Shown: positions 33,501 through 42,976, counted from the stretch's first letter. The stretch: DNA of 64,000 nt from Candidatus Rifleibacteriota bacterium (GCA_024710355.1 JANJUX010000040.1:124001-188000); one strand, 5' to 3'. Notes: generated from the letters alone by a model not told the origin. Numbers and translations are program-made.

Positions 33501-36446
33501 GTAACGGGATCTTTTGACGCGGGTCTTAATGAAAAGACCGATTTGAACCGGATAGTCGCCGGTAGTGGCAGTGGCTTCTCTCATTTCAGCGTATTTCTCG
33601 TCGGTGCCGCTTTTATTCTGCTGATTTTTGCTGGATTTTTCTGGGGCGATACCCTTTTGAGAGATTCTTATCTGAATCGTCGCAAAGTTGAACTGTCTGC
33701 CGACAATCTGAGACTTATCGAGCAGTTCAAGTGTGAAGATGCGGTTCAGGTCGCCTTTGACAACGTCAGTCGCAGGCTGCTTCTCGATATGGAAAATCTG
33801 GTTTTTGCCGCCACATCGAGCAGCGATCTTTCTGAACGGATTGCTGGCAGATTTTCGAGCATCGAACCGGAAAGGGGCAAGCCTGAACGTGCCGCTGTAT
33901 TTCTTTTTGATCGCAAAACGAAACAGGGCAAAGATATCTTCACAACCAGAGCAGTCTACAGTCACGGTTTCCAGCCCGATACTCTCGCTGGCCTCACCAG
34001 CCTGGCAAACTTGAGAAAAAAATATGAAACTGAGATAAGCAGCAGCAGTGTCTTATTGTCAGAGCTTATTCCAAATATCCATGCCCCAGGAGTTTTCAGC
34101 GATCGCATCACCGACTCGATGTTCGTATTCGAATACCTGAATCGCACCGCTAAAGTTCGCTTCGAAGCTGACCTTGAATTCATGTTCTATTATTTCCTTA
34201 CCGACGATAAAGGTGAACACAACGGTTTGATGCTTGTTTCGACCCGAGTCGATTCCCTTAAACGCTCCCTGCCAATTCTTCTCGATGGTTACAGCGGCGA
34301 AACTCTAGTCGGCATAAAAGCCCCCGATGCGGCGGCCAGCTTTTCCGATAATTTTCCCGATGAGCTCAGAAATGCCCTGCTGTCGACCGACACCGCGGTT
34401 CTTCAGCATTATGTGATCAATGAAGGCAGCTTCAACCTTGATGGAATCAAGCACGATCTGATCGTGGCCCGACGCAATCAGGCCATTGCCAAGGGCCTGG
34501 GTGATGATTTGCCGTCACAGGCCCTTATTGCAGTGCTTTTTGTTTTGATGCTTGGTTACTGGTTAAGAATTTCGACGGGCACTGCAGTTTTGAACCGCTC
34601 TGTTGCAGGGAAAATGTGGCTAACACTTCTTGCTGCTGCGGTTGTTCCTATTATTACCGTGTTCTATGTGTCTGAACTTTATCTGAGCGAGGACCAGAAC
34701 GCCAGAATGTCGCAGGAGCGCAGCGATCTGCAGCGATTCATCGATCTCTTTGAACTGCGCGACAGTTTTTCGGCGCCGCTGGGCTGGAAAATGGTCAGTG
34801 ACTGGACCTATGCAACCTCGACCGTGAATCTGATGCGGGTGATTAACAATGCCTCAGGCCCCGAAGAAGTAGAACCGCTGAAAAAGCTTCTGAAGGGGAT
34901 GACCGATTCATGGCATCTGCAGGCGCGCACTCTCGACCGAAGCGTATTTAATTTCATTCCGCGCGATATCGCGGTTGCCGGCAAAAGCGGCTGGGATTTT
35001 GCAAGTTCGGGCTATAATAAAGACGATACCACCGAGTTTGCCATGATGCTGCAGCAGATTGCCGGTAATCTGGCAAGCCGGCGCAATCAACGGCTGGGCG
35101 AAGTTAAAATGCGCAGTGACGCCATCAAAGGCGAAATTGTCGTTGAAACTGGTCTGCAGACTGTTCGTTCATTGTTCGGCGACGATGTTTACATCAAGTT
35201 GTCGCATGGTCTGGGTCTGCCGATAGTAATGAACGTTCTTTCCGGAACTGCCGGTATCATAATTTATCCGGTACCGACAATTGAAAAGCCAGAATACATA
35301 ATGGTCTGGATGGTATTGTTTGACTTCGATGGCTATCTGGCGAGGATTGCCAGAAACTACAAGGGAAACTACCTTATTTTCCCGGCAGAATTGCACAGAT
35401 ACGGTCGACTCGTGCCCGAGGGAAAATCGGCATTCAGGCAGATGATTACCCCTCACGCCGCAATGATATCTGCATCGAACCTGCCGGTGTCGACATCGGT
35501 AGAGTTTGAAGGAGCGGGCTGGCTGGTCGAAGGTCGCCCCGGCATTACCCAGATGACCTCGATGCTGATGGCAATGGCGCCTGAAGAGCCCATAAGAGCC
35601 GTTACCGACAGGAATCGTCTGCTTTTCAACCTGTTGCTGCTGGTGTCCATGGGGTTGATTCTTCTGATTGCCCGAAACATTGCTGCTGATATTCTTGAGC
35701 CGATAAGATGTCTGATCGAAGGCGCCCGGGCAGCCGGCAGTGAAAACTATGCTTACAGAATCCGCATTTCGCGCTCCGACGAACTTGGGGTTCTTTGTGA
35801 TTCATTCGATACCATGATGAAGGGCCTTGAAGAAAAAATGCTCATGGGTCGCATGGTTTCTAAGACTGCTTTGAAGGTGTCTCTCAAGGATCAGGAGCAG
35901 GCAAGTCGACGCACTGAATACGTTTTCCTCTATATTGGTATTCCCGACTTCTCGACCTGGATCAGGGGAATGTCTGCCGACCAGCTCATTGCCGACCTCA
36001 AGGGGCATGTGAGTTCGCTGTCGCGCATTATAATGGATCAGGGTGGTGACGTTGACAAGATCATCGGTGACAAACTTCTGGCGGTTTTTCACGCTGAACG
36101 TGACCGTGCCGGCGCGGTATTTTCCGCCTGCCGCGCCGCCCAGGAAATTATTATGGCCGAAAACCGCAGCCAGCTGCCTTTCCCGGTGGCAATCGGCATG
36201 AACTACGGCGAAGTAATTACCGGCTTTCTCGGGGTTGGCGAAAAACGTGATTTTACGGTTATCGGCGACGCTGTTAACGTAACGGCTCGAATCGAGGGGC
36301 AGGCCGAAAAACTGCGGTTTGGCCGTTGTCTGATCTCTCAGAATGTTTATGAACTCGCTTCGCGCGATTTTACTGCCCGTGAATTTGGCGAAGTCGAGCT
36401 GAAAGGGAAATCTTTGCCTTTGAAGGTTTATCAGCTTACAATCTGA
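30522..36446 (+). CDS. Tandem class III adenylate cyclase with two membrane-sensor/HAMP/cyclase modules
   Basis: 1974 residues from TTG 30522 with GGGGGTGG just upstream. Two similar halves, each: TM, large extracytoplasmic loop, two TMs, second loop, TM, HAMP, class III cyclase. Segments: TM 15-37, 331-354, 366-388, 690-712; HAMP 715-770; cyclase 1 about 796-985; TM 1020-1042, 1332-1352, 1365-1388, 1700-1722; HAMP 1725-1780; cyclase 2 about 1795-1974. Cyclase 1 has both metal aspartates (D803, D847) but K926 and V930 replace the transition-state Asn and Arg. Cyclase 2 has G1806 in place of the first Asp (D1850 kept), with K1846, D1910, N1919 and R1923 intact. Lys/Asp indicate ATP specificity. 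One composite active site formed by both domains is inferred, as in animal adenylyl cyclases. Confidence 0.92.
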   Translation: MSKTAKSRTGKGQSLYLPILLCFLPLLSLNFAISFLAGIDTHWKRQEQKELAQQEVEALAAGSDFPFQFARRGGDFIKAFRSLVEADLKPAQLASNLQQRSEKIFRWPFPQHELFLFHIPDNGANTDMLLSHTDYRPSRRAFCRAFEHLVRINRGEKMTGDIARQNDAMVAGILGGEARSDIMARTQRGRPSFAFYRFFPHWFMWDFFEVKGKGSYGLFLFTRSDETRNFSGKLLSLRDLREQKVGYGAFIPLFRGFGGLVVQSPLHKSGLLKDWVREKVSQKENDLKKWLHEGVPPVTQLGNFNAYSYLGKGQSHLAVLLMPVIKDPARPLWLFFINLFAGGSLLLLLIRGWLLGAWPDINLRLKFILTYLLAATLPVSMLIITAYGYVTQYRRAIHFQTVSQLQFCIKQFDARKAQILDEYKSAFAEAVVDEKFRSLLKEQGPTSAAARDRIASIFRDRPQPLPLLSFAIMDETGEGIREYSGHTQAEGEPTFEAFKFPLVSALRKKILATHPGIKLKDFEATPQQTTSIEAYKSISGNDLIEEVDKRRSFPITRQLGMITATQMHELIKIDGQEKYALMVVWDDQALDVKTFKHSVDYFGLNNPGFIFVAYRISPQGLTYLYKPDRHSGADFLEKSSSLAEVARFRDSYAGARYDNLSLVAMPSKKYSQTVIAGGAQHFELEQAISYRLMMLAFILGLTLVVVLICSYLSGRLFLDPISDLKGAMDKVSAGHLDIEITSSSNDELGLLCYEFSSMAKGLKEREKLATLISDHAIEAMSRKNEAGGDADTDAFSGVALVSDIRNFTGMCEKYRPDEITELLNEHFAQMTRIISDNGGRIYKFIGDAIEAVFPENPDMNESASERAFNAASQMLVRLLQINRQRSKKGLFKYQIGVGLAYGKMFAGSIGSVDTRLDFAIVGDPIKRAEVLEACSVKNPAFPLVIDREICNNLQHKGMTFQEIADREDNPAFILSEIGGLPEAPAAGEAAVEVVTGSFDAGLNEKTDLNRIVAGSGSGFSHFSVFLVGAAFILLIFAGFFWGDTLLRDSYLNRRKVELSADNLRLIEQFKCEDAVQVAFDNVSRRLLLDMENLVFAATSSSDLSERIAGRFSSIEPERGKPERAAVFLFDRKTKQGKDIFTTRAVYSHGFQPDTLAGLTSLANLRKKYETEISSSSVLLSELIPNIHAPGVFSDRITDSMFVFEYLNRTAKVRFEADLEFMFYYFLTDDKGEHNGLMLVSTRVDSLKRSLPILLDGYSGETLVGIKAPDAAASFSDNFPDELRNALLSTDTAVLQHYVINEGSFNLDGIKHDLIVARRNQAIAKGLGDDLPSQALIAVLFVLMLGYWLRISTGTAVLNRSVAGKMWLTLLAAAVVPIITVFYVSELYLSEDQNARMSQERSDLQRFIDLFELRDSFSAPLGWKMVSDWTYATSTVNLMRVINNASGPEEVEPLKKLLKGMTDSWHLQARTLDRSVFNFIPRDIAVAGKSGWDFASSGYNKDDTTEFAMMLQQIAGNLASRRNQRLGEVKMRSDAIKGEIVVETGLQTVRSLFGDDVYIKLSHGLGLPIVMNVLSGTAGIIIYPVPTIEKPEYIMVWMVLFDFDGYLARIARNYKGNYLIFPAELHRYGRLVPEGKSAFRQMITPHAAMISASNLPVSTSVEFEGAGWLVEGRPGITQMTSMLMAMAPEEPIRAVTDRNRLLFNLLLLVSMGLILLIARNIAADILEPIRCLIEGARAAGSENYAYRIRISRSDELGVLCDSFDTMMKGLEEKMLMGRMVSKTALKVSLKDQEQASRRTEYVFLYIGIPDFSTWIRGMSADQLIADLKGHVSSLSRIIMDQGGDVDKIIGDKLLAVFHAERDRAGAVFSACRAAQEIIMAENRSQLPFPVAIGMNYGEVITGFLGVGEKRDFTVIGDAVNVTARIEGQAEKLRFGRCLISQNVYELASRDFTAREFGEVELKGKSLPLKVYQLTI

Positions 36447-36472
36447 GATAAGTCAAATCTGCAGATGGAAAA

Positions 36473-39400
36473 ATGAAAGACCGGCTGAGCAATCTTCTTC
36501 TCGTGCTGCTCCTGTTTTTGCCGCTTCTGGCCGTTAACCGCGGCTGGCGCGAGGTTGATGCCATTGTCTGGCGCTGGCATGACCAGGAACAGGAGCGTCT
36601 GGCGAACCAGAAACTCGGCGAAATCTCAGCAAATCTCGATTTCTCACTGCACATGGCAGAGCATGGGGTCCGCTTCAGCAGAGGGTTGACTTCATTGCTG
36701 CGCGAATACCCTGGTCGGAGGCCGGAAAGTCTGCCAGCCGGTGAATTGGCCGGTAATATTTTTTCGGCGCCGTTTCCGCAGCACCACCTCTGGGTTTTTC
36801 TGCGTCAACCCGGACAACCAGGTGTTCAGACATGGCATACCAATGAAAAAAATGCCAGCCGGCGACCGATGGAAATGATCATGCAGAGCCTGATCGATGA
36901 GAATTCTCACGAAAAAAAAGGCGATGCAGAGACCAGGCGCAGTGAAAAGCTGTTGCAGAAGGTTTTCGGGCATGGTTGCCGGATACCGTTGATTGCCGGT
37001 GAACAGCGCAATATCGCCACTCCGGCTATCTATCGCCAGATCCCGTCATTTTTACTCTGGGATTTTGCCGAAACTGGCGATGGCAGAAGTGTGGGTTTCT
37101 TTCTCATTGTCCCGCGCAATAAGGATTTAAACGCGGCTTCAATGACTCTGGCGGCCAAAAAAGCCGGTCTTGGCGTCGAGATGGCCGGCGGCTTTCTCAG
37201 GATGTTCAAGACTGCCGGGCCTGATCAGCTTTTTCCTAAACGCATCGCTTCTTCGCAGATCTTTAAAGACTGGCGTCAGCAGCTTGGTCTGGCCGATAAA
37301 AATATTGAAAGATGGGAAAAAGAGGGTTTCCCGTGGGCGCAGCCTCTCGGAAAATACCAGCTTTACTGTCGCATTCTGCCGTTCGAAACTCATGTCGCCT
37401 TTTTGTTGCTTCCTGCAGGTGATGAAAGGGGACTGCCGGCCTGGCTGAGTCTGCTTAATCTTGCATCAGTTTCTTTGCTGCTTCTGCTGTTGTTGCGCGG
37501 TGCGATTCTGGGAGTCTGGCCATTTGTTTCGATCAGCAGCCGCTTCGCTGTGGTTATTCTGCTGGCTGCGACCCTGCCGGTTTCTCTTTATATTACCTCG
37601 GCCACCGCTTATATTTTTGAGCGTTTCAAGGCTGACGAGAATAATCTTGAAGAGACTCTGGTCACCAGCCTGCTTGACTTTGATGCCAGCAAGGAAACGC
37701 TCGAAAGCGATTATCTGTCGCTGCTGGCCGAAATTCGTGACGACAGCGCAATTGAAAGAACGCTTGCCGGTGGTGGGATTGCCAGTGGCAGTGCAGTTTT
37801 TGCCAGGGTTCGCGAATTGATCAGTAGTCGTGGCGGCCGGCTTTCGGTTACCGGCTTTGCTTTATATGATCTCGGCGGGGGCTATGAAATTGAAAGCTCA
37901 GGAAAAATCAAGGTTTCCGGGTTTGATGTGCTTGCCAGGTTCTATGGTCTGCCTTATACGCTGAATCTGCGCAAGACGCTGCTGCGGGAAGAACCAGAAT
38001 TCACCCTGCCACCACATCGGATCGATGAGAAAAATCTGGCGGCAATGCAGTCGTTCAAGCGAGATAACGAAGGAATCGACGTTGAACTGGCCCGTTATCG
38101 CGGTCTGGTTGTCAGAAGCGACACCGGTCGCGGTTATCTCGGCTGCATGCACGATTTTCTTACCATTGGCGGGAAAAAGCGTTTTGTAATTATGATCGCC
38201 TGGCTTGAATCGGATATTGACCGCACGGTAATTGCCAGAAGCGTTGAACAGCTTGGTTTGCGCGCGCCGGAGATAAAGCTCGCGGCTTTTAAACGCAGCG
38301 ATAAAGGTGTTGAGATGGTTCTTAGACCGGACAGAGCCTTTTCGCAGGAGCAGCTCAGGGCCTGCCAGCGACTTGCCGACTCGGCTTTCAGTATTAAAAG
38401 CGGCATTCTCAAGACGACGATGGCCGGCATGTCGGTTGTTGCTTATGCCTCGCGGCATTTCGACAGTACCGTTCTCATTGGCGCAATCGATCACGCCTGC
38501 AAAGACAGCGAGCATCGCTGGCGGGTTCTGCTTTTTATGCTGCTGGGTGTGCTGGCTCTCGGCATGCTGGCAGTAAGTGTTATCGGCGTCTGGTTGAGAA
38601 TTGTCAGACCGTTGCAGACAATAAAATCCGGCTTTGACGCGGTTGAATGCGGTAAGCTGCAACAGCTGCCGGTTATAGAACGCACCGACGAAATTGGTCT
38701 GCTTAACAGCGAATTCAACGCCATGATTCTGGGGCTTGAAGAAAGGCATCGGCTGGCATCGATGCTTTCTGAGCACGCGGTAAATGCGGTTGCCAACACA
38801 ACCGGTAGCGGTCGTGCCCCTACCGAAAAATTCACCGGCGTGGTTCTGGTAACCGATATTCGCAGCTTTACCAGCATGTGTGAAGAACGGCCGGCAGTTG
38901 AGATTACCGCCCTGTTGAATGCTCACGTTACCGAGATGGCCACAATCATCGGCAGCTTTGGCGGAAAAATCTACAAGTTTATCGGCGATGCCATCGAGGC
39001 GGTCTTTGCCGATGACTTTCATTTTCATCAGTCGCCGGGTATGCGGGCAACCCTTGCCAGTATCTGCATGCTGCGCAAACTGCAGGAAATAAACAGTGAC
39101 CGCGAAAAGGCCGGCCTGTTTACCTATAGAATCGGCATCGGTCTGTCTGCCGGCGAAATCGTTGCCGGCGAAACCGGCAGTCGCTTCAGTCGTCGTGATT
39201 ACGGCATGTTTGGCAGTGTTTTCAAACACGCTGCTGAATTTGAAAGCATGACCAGAGATTTTGCCGAATGGCCGATAATTGCTGATCGTCATCTGGTACA
39301 GACTGTCGAAAAAATGCCGCTGCAGTGGAATGAAGTTGGTTACGGTAACGAATTTGTCTATAATATGCAGCCACCGGCTGGCGAGTCGATTGAATCAATG

Positions 39401-42400
39401 CTGGTTGCACATCGGCTCCGTCTTAAAGAAAATCAGGAAAGCAGCAAAGGCATTCCGGTCAGCCCTGAAAAGGCGATGCTGACGGCATCAGGCCTGTCTG
39501 AGAGCCGCTTTGCCATGCCACTTGCATTTCTGGCCGGCGCATTTTGTCTTATTTTTCCGCTGGTCGCCTGGTTTGTGACCGAAAAAAGCGGTCTTGAAAC
39601 TCGCCGTCGCCACGTTGAGCGCGACGCCCGCTCATTTGTTGCCAATCTGAAAGCCAGAGTCGGAGCTCCAGAACAGCAGAAAATCGTTTTTGAGCAGTAT
39701 GTCGACGCGCTCTCTGAAAATATGGCTGCGGCAAATGCCTGGAATCCCAGTGGGGCGACGGCAGCTTCTCTTAAAGTCGCTGCCGATGAAATGCTGGTTA
39801 AACTGCAAGCCTCCGGACTAAGCCCCGAACTTTTTGCGGTTCTGCACAAACCTGGCGGGGCAGAAAGTCAAAGCATCACTCCCGACTGGAAGCTTGTCAG
39901 TTATTATGGCAAGCCGCAACTCGAAAAACTGGTTCTCGACTTTCTCAGACTGCTGGCGCTCAGGTTATATACCGGTAAGGTGCCGGACACAGAAAACTTC
40001 ATGAAAAAGGCTGCGATAATGTTGGGCATTAACATGCGTTTCTGGCCTTTCTACAATGACGCCCATGCAAGGCTGGCCGATGGGCATATCGAGGGCAGCG
40101 ACTGTTATATTTTCTGGCAGCCGATTTTGCTGCGTGACCCTGAATTGCGGCGCCGGGCAATGATTGATTTTAACGGAACGGGTTTGCGGCGGGTAGTTTC
40201 CAGGAAAGAGGTTCTTCAGATTGGCGCCATCATGTGTGCTTTCAAAAAGAGCAGTGTTCACGACAATTTTCTCCGTTTTCTCGTGCCGCTTCTTGAAAGC
40301 GAAGGGCTGAAATTCTCGCTGCGGGGTGGGGCAAAGCATGTTTCTGCCGGGTTTCCTGCGGCTGCCGGGCTGGTTGCTGCTGGCAGCCTGCCATCGCTGC
40401 CAGGCTGGCATTTTTCTGAAATTCTCATAAACAATGGCTCTCAAAGTTCACAGCTGGTTCTGGCAATTGAGACTCTGCCGGAAAAAGTCAGGTCGGTCTG
40501 GCCTGGAACGCTGCTCGTTCTCTTTCTGCTGATTTTCTGGTATCGCAGTCTGCGGGGCCATACCTTTGTCTCCAGAAGCTTTCCAGTTCAGCTCTGGCTT
40601 GGGCTGTTTGCTTCGGCTATTGTGCCGGTTACCTGTGTTTATACGGTAAATGAATGGTATGCGGTTGAACAGAAGGATCTGCGCGTCAACGAAGAGCGGG
40701 TGCGCATGGTTTCATTGATCGAGCAGCTTGAAAGAAGACAGTTCATACAGGAAACCATGGAATGGGAAAAAATCAGGCAAATTTCCGGTTCGCAGAAGCT
40801 GATTCAGATGGCACGGTCGCTGGATAACCCATCTAAACAGGATCTGTATGAACTTGAAGAATATATTCGCGCTCAGACCAGGATCGACCACGGTTACACC
40901 GGCCGAACCAGTTTTAACGAAGCAATCGTTTTCAGTTCGCTTGGCTGGAATCACTCGATAATGGCCACTAAGGGCGAAAAAGAGTCGAGTGACTTCAAAC
41001 TTCTTATCAACACTTCAATTGAAAACCTGATGAATTCACTCGGTATCGAAAAAAAAGCTGCCGCCAAAGCCATAAGTACCGGTGATGCGGTCAAGGGCGA
41101 GATGACTCTCGATGCCGGTCTGGAAATTTTTCGTACCATGTTCGGTGTTGATGCTTTTTTTAAGCTGGTGCACGGTCTCGATCTGCCGATCAGACTTTTT
41201 TACTCGACCGGCAGTGGCTGTTTAAGACTGATGCCGTTTCCTGGCTTTCTTAAGCCGGAGCTGATCGTCTACTGGTTGTTCACTGACAGCCTGAACAGCA
41301 CTGTGCGTCGTATTTTTAAAAATGCTGAAGTGCCATTTCCGGTTTTTGCCGAGGCCAAACTGATGTATGGCGCACTTAAATACCCGGTTTCGGGGTGTTG
41401 GAACCCGGAAATTGCACAGATTGCAAGGCTTGCCGTCGCGGCCAACGGTCCCTTGAGCAGCCGCAGAGTTGTTGCCGGTCGTGAATGTCTGGTTGAGGCA
41501 AGACTTGGCAGTCATAACGAAACCATGCTGCTTATCGCCGTGATTCCCGAGGATGAGATAATGACGACCATTGAAAACGGCCGACGAAGATTTCTTGCAA
41601 TGCTTATGTTTTCGATTCTCGCGGTCGTTCTGCTGACACTGCTGGTCGCTTCAGACGTCGCTCTGCCGGTCAGGCAGCTGCATGCGGGCGTAAAAATGAT
41701 GGCGTCACAGCAGTATGACTTTCGCATCGCCTCTAACAGGTCTGATGAGCTCGGACAGATGCTGCAGGCATTCAACGGCATGGCTCGTGGTCTGCAGGAG
41801 CGCGAATTGATGGGACAGATGGTTTCGCGGGCAGCCAGAAGAATTGCCAGCGATGAGAAGAGCCTGAGAAAAGCCGAAAGCGGCATGCATCTCGATGTTA
41901 CCGTGCTCTATCTTTCAGTGCCGGGCTTTGCCGAGCTGCAGAAAAAACTTGCGTCTGAAGACCTTCTGGCCGGAGTGAGCGCGCAGGTCGATGTTCTTTG
42001 CGGTATTATCATCAACAACGACGGCGAAGCCGACAAGATCATCGGCGAAAAAATTCTTGCCTATTTTTACAGCCCCGAAGGTCTGAAGAAAAGCAATGCC
42101 ATGGCAATGCGCGCTTTGCAGATTATCAGCGAAGCTGAGAGAGACGGATTGCTGCCTTTCCCGGTGGCAGCGGGTATTCACTGTGGCAGTGTTATTGCCG
42201 GTCTGCTTGGTATCAGCAGCAAAAGAGATTTTACCATCATCGGCGATACAGTAAATACCGCCGCCAGAATAAATGCGCAGGCCTCAGAACTGGCAGAACA
42301 GAGATATCTTGTCAGTACTCTCGCTGCTGACGGATTTGAAGATAAAAACCGCCTCTCGCCATTTGGCAGTGTCGCCCTGAAGGGCAAGACTGAAACCGTA

Positions 42401-42424
42401 GACTTACTGCATGCCAGAATCTGA
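36473..42424 (+). CDS. Second tandem class III adenylate cyclase, paralogue of the preceding gene
   Basis: 1983 residues, 26 bases downstream of the first cyclase and of identical layout. TMs at about 4-22, 323-347, 356-380, 684-708, 1015-1037, 1342-1362, 1372-1394 and 1706-1728; HAMPs at about 709-765 and 1730-1785; cyclase 1 about 788-960; cyclase 2 about 1800-1983. Cyclase 1 keeps metal aspartates D795 and D839 but has K918 and E922 at the Asn and Arg positions. Cyclase 2 has S1815 and E1859 at the metal positions but keeps K1855, D1919, N1928 and R1932. The same complementary pattern as in the first protein means one composite site, ATP-specific. Sensor loops have diverged strongly from the first protein, so the ligands probably differ. 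Weak ribosome site; probably the same transcript. Confidence 0.92.
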   Translation: MKDRLSNLLLVLLLFLPLLAVNRGWREVDAIVWRWHDQEQERLANQKLGEISANLDFSLHMAEHGVRFSRGLTSLLREYPGRRPESLPAGELAGNIFSAPFPQHHLWVFLRQPGQPGVQTWHTNEKNASRRPMEMIMQSLIDENSHEKKGDAETRRSEKLLQKVFGHGCRIPLIAGEQRNIATPAIYRQIPSFLLWDFAETGDGRSVGFFLIVPRNKDLNAASMTLAAKKAGLGVEMAGGFLRMFKTAGPDQLFPKRIASSQIFKDWRQQLGLADKNIERWEKEGFPWAQPLGKYQLYCRILPFETHVAFLLLPAGDERGLPAWLSLLNLASVSLLLLLLLRGAILGVWPFVSISSRFAVVILLAATLPVSLYITSATAYIFERFKADENNLEETLVTSLLDFDASKETLESDYLSLLAEIRDDSAIERTLAGGGIASGSAVFARVRELISSRGGRLSVTGFALYDLGGGYEIESSGKIKVSGFDVLARFYGLPYTLNLRKTLLREEPEFTLPPHRIDEKNLAAMQSFKRDNEGIDVELARYRGLVVRSDTGRGYLGCMHDFLTIGGKKRFVIMIAWLESDIDRTVIARSVEQLGLRAPEIKLAAFKRSDKGVEMVLRPDRAFSQEQLRACQRLADSAFSIKSGILKTTMAGMSVVAYASRHFDSTVLIGAIDHACKDSEHRWRVLLFMLLGVLALGMLAVSVIGVWLRIVRPLQTIKSGFDAVECGKLQQLPVIERTDEIGLLNSEFNAMILGLEERHRLASMLSEHAVNAVANTTGSGRAPTEKFTGVVLVTDIRSFTSMCEERPAVEITALLNAHVTEMATIIGSFGGKIYKFIGDAIEAVFADDFHFHQSPGMRATLASICMLRKLQEINSDREKAGLFTYRIGIGLSAGEIVAGETGSRFSRRDYGMFGSVFKHAAEFESMTRDFAEWPIIADRHLVQTVEKMPLQWNEVGYGNEFVYNMQPPAGESIESMLVAHRLRLKENQESSKGIPVSPEKAMLTASGLSESRFAMPLAFLAGAFCLIFPLVAWFVTEKSGLETRRRHVERDARSFVANLKARVGAPEQQKIVFEQYVDALSENMAAANAWNPSGATAASLKVAADEMLVKLQASGLSPELFAVLHKPGGAESQSITPDWKLVSYYGKPQLEKLVLDFLRLLALRLYTGKVPDTENFMKKAAIMLGINMRFWPFYNDAHARLADGHIEGSDCYIFWQPILLRDPELRRRAMIDFNGTGLRRVVSRKEVLQIGAIMCAFKKSSVHDNFLRFLVPLLESEGLKFSLRGGAKHVSAGFPAAAGLVAAGSLPSLPGWHFSEILINNGSQSSQLVLAIETLPEKVRSVWPGTLLVLFLLIFWYRSLRGHTFVSRSFPVQLWLGLFASAIVPVTCVYTVNEWYAVEQKDLRVNEERVRMVSLIEQLERRQFIQETMEWEKIRQISGSQKLIQMARSLDNPSKQDLYELEEYIRAQTRIDHGYTGRTSFNEAIVFSSLGWNHSIMATKGEKESSDFKLLINTSIENLMNSLGIEKKAAAKAISTGDAVKGEMTLDAGLEIFRTMFGVDAFFKLVHGLDLPIRLFYSTGSGCLRLMPFPGFLKPELIVYWLFTDSLNSTVRRIFKNAEVPFPVFAEAKLMYGALKYPVSGCWNPEIAQIARLAVAANGPLSSRRVVAGRECLVEARLGSHNETMLLIAVIPEDEIMTTIENGRRRFLAMLMFSILAVVLLTLLVASDVALPVRQLHAGVKMMASQQYDFRIASNRSDELGQMLQAFNGMARGLQERELMGQMVSRAARRIASDEKSLRKAESGMHLDVTVLYLSVPGFAELQKKLASEDLLAGVSAQVDVLCGIIINNDGEADKIIGEKILAYFYSPEGLKKSNAMAMRALQIISEAERDGLLPFPVAAGIHCGSVIAGLLGISSKRDFTIIGDTVNTAARINAQASELAEQRYLVSTLAADGFEDKNRLSPFGSVALKGKTETVDLLHARI

Positions 42425-42976
42425 GTCTGAAGATTGATCTTTCCGGTTCTTTTTACCAGCTCTGGTCATATCATTGAGATAAAGTTCGAACTCTCCGCTG
42501 ACAGAGGTAACCTTTTCGTCTTTGAGCCGTAAAGAACCTGTAATTACCGGGCAGCCCGGGTCAGGCTCACTAAGATTCAGAGATACATGACCCAGAGGTA
42601 CCGGCAGTTTCAGTTCGCCGTTATCTGTGGCTGAGGTTCGGGTATCTTCGCTGAAAAGGTCGGCTTCGATATTAATGGCAGCATAGTTTGTTACTCTGAG
42701 AATATAATCATAGCCACCGATGACGAGTTTGCCCTTCAACTGCTGATTGCCTGAATCTTGAGAAATACTGTGCCCTTCGGAGGCTATTGCACCATCAGAA
42801 TCCTTCTCTTTTATGCTGAAAAGTGCAATTTTGACGGTTTTAAAATCTTTACCCTGAAAAGCAAACCCAAGACCCTTCAGAATCGCTTCGTGATCCTGTT
42901 GCTGAACTGGTTGAGCTGACAGAATCGATGCTGAAAACAGAACGAATAACAGCATGCTGAAAATTATTCTTTTCAT
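42404..42976 (-). CDS. Secreted hypothetical protein
   Basis: 190 residues from ATG 42976, with AGGAGA six bases upstream. Signal peptide about 1-21. The mature part is beta-rich with no recognised domain. The 3' end overlaps the end of the second cyclase by 21 bases in the opposite direction. Confidence 0.7.
   Translation of the reverse strand: MKRIIFSMLLFVLFSASILSAQPVQQQDHEAILKGLGFAFQGKDFKTVKIALFSIKEKDSDGAIASEGHSISQDSGNQQLKGKLVIGGYDYILRVTNYAAINIEADLFSEDTRTSATDNGELKLPVPLGHVSLNLSEPDPGCPVITGSLRLKDEKVTSVSGEFELYLNDMTRAGKKNRKDQSSDSDSGMQ

Noticed and set aside
33024-33965. 313-codon antisense frame in the first cyclase
   Set aside because: Shadow of the cyclase 1 coding sequence; no start signal or domain.
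37898-39292. Long open frame on the minus strand (464 codons) inside the second cyclase
   Set aside because: It lies wholly antisense to a gene with clear domains, has no ribosome site and gives a product without recognisable features; it follows from codon bias of the real gene.
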